Made by a program: the position numbers and the translations under genes
The notes under the pieces: generated by a model
The model's database searches: none
What the model saw: the letters and a program-made list of their open reading frames with translations, nothing else
What the model was told of the DNA's origin: nothing
NCBI RefSeq assembly: GCF_026212465.1
Contig: NC_080059.1
Span: 25,869,292-25,933,291, forward strand
Source of the DNA: Amaranthus tricolor
Lineage: Eukaryota > Streptophyta > Magnoliopsida > Caryophyllales > Amaranthaceae
Reading direction: 5' to 3'
DNA: 64,000 nucleotides
Shown: one piece after another, positions 57,277 through 64,000 of the stretch
Layout of the letters: each line of letters starts with the position of its first letter
How positions within the stretch are numbered: position 1 is the first letter of the stretch

Positions 57277-58324
57277 TTCATTCGTCATTGACCATTAATC
57301 CTTGTTCATTCTTCATCGTTCATTCTTCATTGATCATTGAACCTTGTTCATTCTTCATCGTTCATTCTTCTTTGATCATTGATCCTTGTTCATTCTTCAT
57401 TGATCATTGATCCTTGTTCATTCTTCATCGTTCATTCGTCATTGATCATTGATCCTTGTTCATTCTTCATCGTTCATTCGTAATTGATCATTGATCCTTG
57501 TTCATTCTTCATCGTTCATTCATCATTGACCATTAATCCTTGTTCATTCTTCATCGTTCATTCTTCTTTGATCATTGATCCTTGTTCATTCTTCATCGTT
57601 CATTCGTCATTGATCATTGATCCTTGTTCATTCTTCATCGTTCATTCGTCATTGACCATTACTCCTTGTTCATTCTTCATCGTTCATTCTTCATTGATCA
57701 TTGATCCTTGTTCATTCTTCATCGTTCATTTTTCATTTATCATTGATCCTTGTTCATTCTTCATCGTTCATTCTTCATTGATCATTGATCCTTGTTCATT
57801 CTTCATCGTTCATTCGTCATTGACCATTAATCCTTGTTCATTCTTCATCGTTCATTCTTCATTGATCATTGATCCTTGTTCATTCTTCATCGTTCATTCG
57901 TAATTGATCATTGATCCTTGTTCATTCTTCATCGTTCATTCATCATTGACCATTAATCTTTGTTCATTCTTCATCGTTCATTCTTCATTGATCATTGATC
58001 CTTGTTCATTCTTCATCGTTCATTCGTCATTGACCATTAATCCTTGTTCATTCTTCATCGTTCATTCTTCATTGATCATTGATCCTTGTTCATTCTTCAT
58101 CGTTCATTCGTCATTGACCATTAATCCTTGTTCATTCTTCATCGTTCATTCTTCATTGATCATTGAACCTTCTTCATTCTTCATCGTTCATTCTTCTTTG
58201 ATCATTGATCCTTGTTCATTCTTCATTGATCATTGATCCTTGTTCATTCTTCATCGTTCATTCGTCATTGATCATTGATCCTTGTTCATTCTTCATCGTT
58301 CATTCGTAATTGATCATTCATCCT

Positions 58325-61300
58325 TGTTCATTCTTCATCGTTCATTCGTCATTGATCATTGATCCTTGTTCATTCTTCATCGTTCATTCGTCATTGACCA
58401 TTACTCCTTGTTCATTCTTCATCGTTCATTCTTCATTGATCATTGATCCTTGTTCATTCTTCATCGTTCATTCTTCTTTGATCATTGATCCTTGTTCATT
58501 CTTCATTGATCATTGATCCTTATCATTCTTCATCATTCATTCTTCATTGACCATTGATCCTTGTTCATTCTTCATCGTTCATTCTTCATTGACCATTAAT
58601 CCTTGTTCATTCTTCATCGATCATTCTTCATTGATCATTGTTCCTAGTTCATTCTTCATCGTTCATTCTTCATTGATCATTGATCCTTGTTCATTCTTCA
58701 TCGTTCATTCGTCATTGACCATTAATCCTTGTTCATTCTTCATCGTTCATTCTTCATTGATCATTGAACCTTGTTCATTCTTCATCGTTCATTCTTCTTT
58801 GATCATTGATCCTTGTTCATTCTTCATTGATCATTGATCCTTGTTCATTCTTCATCGTTCATTCGTCATTGATCATTGATCCTTGTTCATTCTTCATCGT
58901 TCATTCGTAATTGATCATTGATCCTTGTTCATTCTTCATCGTTCATTCAAAATTGACCATTAATCCTTGTTCATTCTTCATCGTTCATTCTTCATTGATC
59001 ATTGATCCTTGTTCATTCTTCATCGTTCATTCGTCATTGACCATTAATCCTTGTTCATTCTTCATCGTTCATTCTTCATTGATCATTGATCCTTGTTCAT
59101 TCTTCATCGTTCATTCTTCTTTGATCATTGATCCTTGTTCATTCTTCATCGTTCATTCGTCATTGATCATTGATCCTTGTTCATTCTTCATCGTTCATTC
59201 GTCATTGACCATTACTCCTTGTTCATTCTTCATCGTTCATTCTTCATTGATCATTGATCCTTGTTCATTCTTCATCGTTCATTCGTCATTGATCATTGAT
59301 CCTTGTTCATTCTTCATCGTTCATTCGTCATTGATCATAGATCCTTGTTCATTCTTCATCGTTCATTCGTCATTGACCATTAATCCTTGTTCATTCTTCA
59401 TCGTTCATTCTTCATTGATCAGTGATCCTTGTTCATTCTTCATCGTTCATTCGTCATTGATCATTGATCCTTGTTCATTCTTCATCGTTCATTCGTCATT
59501 GACCATTACTCCTTGTTCATTCTTCATCGTTCATTCTTCATTGATCATTGATCCTTGTTCATTCTTCATCGTTCATTCTTCTTTGATCATTGATCCTTGT
59601 TCATTCTTCATTGATCATTGATCCTTGTTCATTCTTCATCGTTCATTCTTCATTGACCATTGATCCTTGTTCATTCTTCATTGATCATTGATCCTTGTTC
59701 ATTCTTCATCGTTCATTCTTCTTGATCATTGATCCTTGTTCATTCTTCATTGATCATTGATCCTTGTTCATTCTTCATCGTTCATTCTTCATTGACCATT
59801 GATCCTTGTTCATTCTTCATCGTTCATTCTTCATTGACCATTTATCCTTGTTCATTCTTCATTGATCATTGTTCCTTGTTCATTCTTCATCGTTCATTCT
59901 TCATTGATCATTGATCCTTGTTCATTCTTCATCGTTCATTCTTCATTGATCATTGATCCTTGTTCATTCTTCATCGTTCATTCGTCATTGACCATTACTC
60001 CTTGTTCATTCTTCATCGTTCATTCTTCATTGATCATTGATCCTTGTTCATTCTTCATCGTTCATTCGTCATTGATCATTGATCCTTATTCATTCTTCAT
60101 CGTTCATTTTTCATTTATCATTGATCCTTGTTCATTCTTCATCGTTCATTCTTCATTGATCATTGATCCTTGTTCATTCTTCATCGTTCATTCGTCATTG
60201 ACCATTAATCCTTGTTCATTCTTCATCGTTCATTCTTCATTGATCATTGATCCTTGTTCATTCTTCATCGTTCATTCGTCATTGACCATTAATCCTTGTT
60301 CATTCTTCATCGTTCATTCTTCATTGATCATTGAACCTTGTTCATTCTTCATCGTTCATTCTTCTTTGATCATTGATCCTTGTTCATTCTTCATTGATCA
60401 TTGATCCTTGTTCATTCTTCATCGTTCATTCGTCATTGATCATTGATCCTTGTTCATTCTTCATCGTTCATTCTTCATTGATCATTGATCCTTGTTCATT
60501 CTTCATCGTTCATTCGTCATTGATCATTGATCCTTATTCATTCTTCATCGTTCATTTTTCATTTATCATTGATCCTTGTTCATTCTTCATCGTTCATTCT
60601 TCATTGATCATTGATCCTTGTTCATTCTTCATCGTTCATTCGTCATTGACCATTACTCCTTGTTTATTCTTCATCGTTCATTCTTCTTTGATCATTGATC
60701 CTTGTTCATTCTTCATTGATCATTGATCCTTGTTCATTCTTCATCGTTTATTCTTCATTGACCATTGATCCTTGTTCATTCTTCATCGTTCATTCTTCAT
60801 TGACCATTAATCCTTGTTCTTTCTTCATCGATCATTCTTCATTGATCATTGTTCCTTGTTCATTCTTCATCGTTCATTCTTCATTGATCATTGATCCTTG
60901 TTCATTCTTCATCGTTCATTCTTCTTTGATCATTGATCCTTGTTCATTCTTCATTGATCATTGATCCTTGTTCATTCTTCATCGTTCATTCTTCATTGAC
61001 CATTGATCCTTGTTCATTCTTCATTGATCATTGATCCTTGTTTATTCTTCATCGTTCATTCTTCTTTGATCATTGATCCTTGTTCATTCTTCATTGATCA
61101 TTGATCCTTGTTCATTCTTCATCGTTCATTCTTCGTTGACCATTGATCCTTGTTCATTCTTCATCGTTCATTCTTCATTGACCAATAATCCTTGTTCATT
61201 CTTCATTCTTCATTGATCATTGATCCTTGTTCATTCTTCATTTATCATTGATCCTTGTTCATTCTTCATCGTTCATTCTTCATTGATCATTGATCCTTGT

Positions 61301-63260
61301 TCATTCTTCATCGTTCATTCGTCATTGACCATTAATCCTTATTCATTCTTCATCGTTCATTCTTCATTGATCATTGATCCTTGTTCATTCTTCATCGTTC
61401 ATTCGTCATTGACCATTAATCCTTGTTCATTCTTCATCGTTCATTCTTCATTGATCATTGAACCTTGTTCATTCTTCATCGTTCATTCTTCTTTGATCAT
61501 TGATCCTTGTTCATTCTTCATTGATCATTGATCCTTGTTCATTCTTCATCGTTCATTCGTCATTGATCATTGATCCTTGTTCATTCTTCATCGTTCATTC
61601 TTCATTGATCATCGATCCTTGTTCATTCTTCATCGTTCATTCGTCATTGATCATTGATCCTTGTTCATTCTTCATCGTTCATTCGTCATTGACCATTACT
61701 CCTTGTTCATTCTTCATCGTTCATTCTTCATTGATCATTGATCCTTGTTCATTCTTCATCGTTCATTCTTCTTTGATCATTGATCCTTGTTCATTCTTCA
61801 TTGATCATTGATCCTTGTTCATTCTTCATCGTTCATTCTTCATTGACCATTGATCCTTGTTCATTCTTCATCGTTCATTCTTCATTGACCATTAATCCTT
61901 GTTCATTCTTCATCGATCATTCTTCATTGATCATTATTCCTTGTTCATTCTTCATCGTTCATTCTTCATTGATCATTGATCCTTGTTCATTCTTCATCGT
62001 TCATTCTTCATTGATCATTGATCCTTGTTCATTCTTCATCGTTCATTCGTCATTGATCATTGATCCTTGTTCATTCTTCATCGTTCATTCGTCATTGACC
62101 ATTACTCCTTGTTCATTCTTCATCATTCATTCTTCATTGATCATTGATCCTTGTTCATTCTTCATCGTTCATTCGTCATTGATCATTGATCCTTATTCAT
62201 TCTTCATCGTTCATTTTTCATTTATCATTGATCCTTGTTCATTCTTCATCGTTCATTCTTCATCGTTCATTCTTCATTGATCATTGATCCTTGTTCATTC
62301 TTCATCGTTCATTCGTCATTGACCATTACTCCTTGTTCATTCTTCATCGTTCATTCTTCATTGATCATTGATCCTTGTTCATTCTTCATCGTTCATTCTT
62401 CTTTGATCATTGATCCTTGTTCATTCTTCATTGATCATTGATCCTTGTTCATTCTTCATCGTTCATTCTTCATTGACCATTGATCCTTGTTCATTCTTCA
62501 TTGATCATTGATCCTTGTTTATTCTTCATCGTTCATTCTTCTTTGATCATTGATCCTTGTTCATTCTTCATTGATCATTGATCCTTGTTCATTCTTCATC
62601 GTTCATTCTTCGTTGACCATTGATCCTTGTTCATTCTTCATCGTTCATTCTTCATTGACCAATAATCCTTGTTCATTCTTCATTCTTCATTGATCATTGA
62701 TCCTTGTTCATTCTTCATTTATCATTGATCCTTGTTCATTCTTCATCGTTCATTCTTCATTGATCATTGATCCTTGTTCATTCTTCATCGTTCATTCGTC
62801 ATTGATCATAGATCCTTGTTCATTCTTCATCGTTCATTCGTCATTGACCATTAATCCTTGTTCATTCTTCATCGTTCATTCTTCATTGATCAGTGATCCT
62901 TGTTCATTCTTCATCGTTCATTCGTCATTGATCATTGATCCTTGTTCATTCTTCATCGTTCATTCGTCATTGACCATTACTCCTTGTTCATTCTTCATCG
63001 TTCATTCTTCATTGATCATTGATCCTTGTTCATTCTTCATCGTTCATTCTTCTTTGATCATTGATCCTTGTTCATTCTTCATTGATCATTGATCCTTGTT
63101 CATTCTTCATCGTTCATTCTTCATTGACCATTGATCCTTGTTCATTCTTCATTGATCATTGATCCTTGTTCATTCTTCATCGTTCATTCTTCTTTGATCA
63201 TTGATCCTTGTTCATTCTTCATTGATCATTGATCCTTGTTCATTCTTCATCGTTCATTCT
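58325..63260 (+). repeat. 4.9-kb satellite block, right copy
   Basis: Partner of 48,455-53,365. After about 63,266 it diverges into the family with the 41-bp monomer and the TGACCATTTATCC variant, whereas the left copy continues differently. Confidence 0.82.
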
Positions 63261-64000
63261 TCATTGACCATTGATCCTTGTTCATTCTTCATTGATCATT
63301 GATCCTTGTTCATTCTTCATCGTTCATTCTTCTTGATCATTGATCCTTGTTCATTCTTCATTGATCATTGATCCTTGTTCATTCTTCATCGTTCATTCTT
63401 CATTGACCATTGATCCTTGTTCATTCTTCATCGTTCATTCTTCATTGACCATTTATCCTTGTTCATTCTTCATTGATCATTGTTCCTTGTTCATTCTTCA
63501 TCGTTCATTCTTCATTGATCATTGATCCTTGTTCATTCTTCATCGTTCATTCTTCATTGATCATTGATCCTTGTTCATTCTTCATCGTTCATTCGTCATT
63601 GACCATTACTCCTTGTTCATTCTTCATCGTTCATTCTTCATTGATCATTGATCCTTGTTCATTCTTCATCGTTCATTCGTCATTGATCATTGATCCTTAT
63701 TCATTCTTCATCGTTCATTTTTCATTTATCATTGATCCTTGTTCATTCTTCATCGTTCATTCTTCATTGATCATTGATCCTTGTTCATTCTTCATCGTTC
63801 ATTCGTCATTGACCATTAATCCTTGTTCATTCTTCATCGTTCATTCTTCATTGATCATTGATCCTTGTTCATTCTTCATCGTTCATTCGTCATTGACCAT
63901 TAATCCTTGTTCATTCTTCATCGTTCATTCTTCATTGATCATTGAACCTTGTTCATTCTTCATCGTTCATTCTTCTTTGATCATTGATCCTTGTTCATTC

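Larger units (their letters stand above)
45453..64000 (+). repeat. Satellite array segment 4
   Basis: About 18.5 kb of the 42-bp satellite with 28-bp units and no gene, running off the right edge. It is organised as duplicated blocks instead of the regular ladder of segment 2. Private landmarks include GATCCTTATCATTC at about 46,105, 48,652 and 58,518, a CAAAATTGACC monomer at about 49,080 and 58,948, and CTTCATTCTTCATTG at about 51,305, 52,782, 61,201 and 62,678. Confidence 0.97.

Noticed and set aside
35..63525. Many plus-strand open frames of 60-310 codons in the satellite
   Set aside because: They all encode the same 14-residue repeat, arise because 42 is divisible by 3 and one frame lacks stops, and end wherever a 28-bp unit shifts the frame. 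No start context, domain or distinct coding signal is present.
1..64000. Dense GATC and TGATCA sites as a functional signal
   Set aside because: They are part of the monomer sequence and recur only because the monomer does. No GATC-based system is expected in plant nuclear DNA.

Overview
This window is plant repeat DNA. I see no host gene, rRNA, tRNA or bacterial feature. About 40.4 kb of the 64 kb is one tandem satellite, always in the same orientation. It is interrupted by three LTR retrotransposons, each inserted cleanly and each flanked by its own 5-bp target-site duplication (TSD). Plant origin is inferred from the element families: two Ty3/gypsy elements with CRM-like (centromeric chromovirus) architecture and one Ty1/copia element. 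The species cannot be named from the sequence.

Layout. 1-6302: satellite. 6303-16499: element A, Ty3/gypsy on the minus strand, a tandem LTR-internal-LTR-internal-LTR array (TSD TCGTT). 16500-31476: satellite. 31477-39047: element C, Ty1/copia on the plus strand (TSD CATTG). 39048-39627: a 580-bp satellite remnant. 39628-45452: element B, Ty3/gypsy on the plus strand (TSD ATTCT). 45453-64000: satellite, running off the window. Removing each element together with one TSD copy restores an intact satellite monomer at all three sites, so the four satellite pieces were one array.

Satellite. The basic unit is 42 bp, itself three related 14-bp subunits. A 28-bp unit that has lost one subunit recurs and punctuates the array. 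Diagnostic monomer variants define a hierarchy: a 419-bp unit, a ladder of ~0.87-0.98-kb higher-order repeats (18,971-27,752), a 3,752-bp super-repeat, and multi-kilobase block duplications at offsets of about 2.4, 9.9, 13.1 and 23.5 kb. The single open frame through the monomer is judged a by-product of its 14-codon length, not a gene.

Elements. In A and B the gag-pol frame runs past the polypurine tract into the 3' LTR, a feature I know from CRM centromeric retrotransposons. Together with residence in a higher-order satellite this makes a centromeric or pericentromeric origin attractive but unproven. Element A has intact reading frames in both copies but lacks the end of RT and all of RNase H, in frame. 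Element B has all domains but one in-frame stop in gag, plus a 77-bp duplication at the very end of its 3' LTR. Element C has one in-frame stop between the second and third catalytic residues of integrase, and a 51-bp deletion that removes the TATA box from its 5' LTR. None of the three looks fully autonomous as read here. LTR pairs are nearly identical, so all insertions look young relative to the array.
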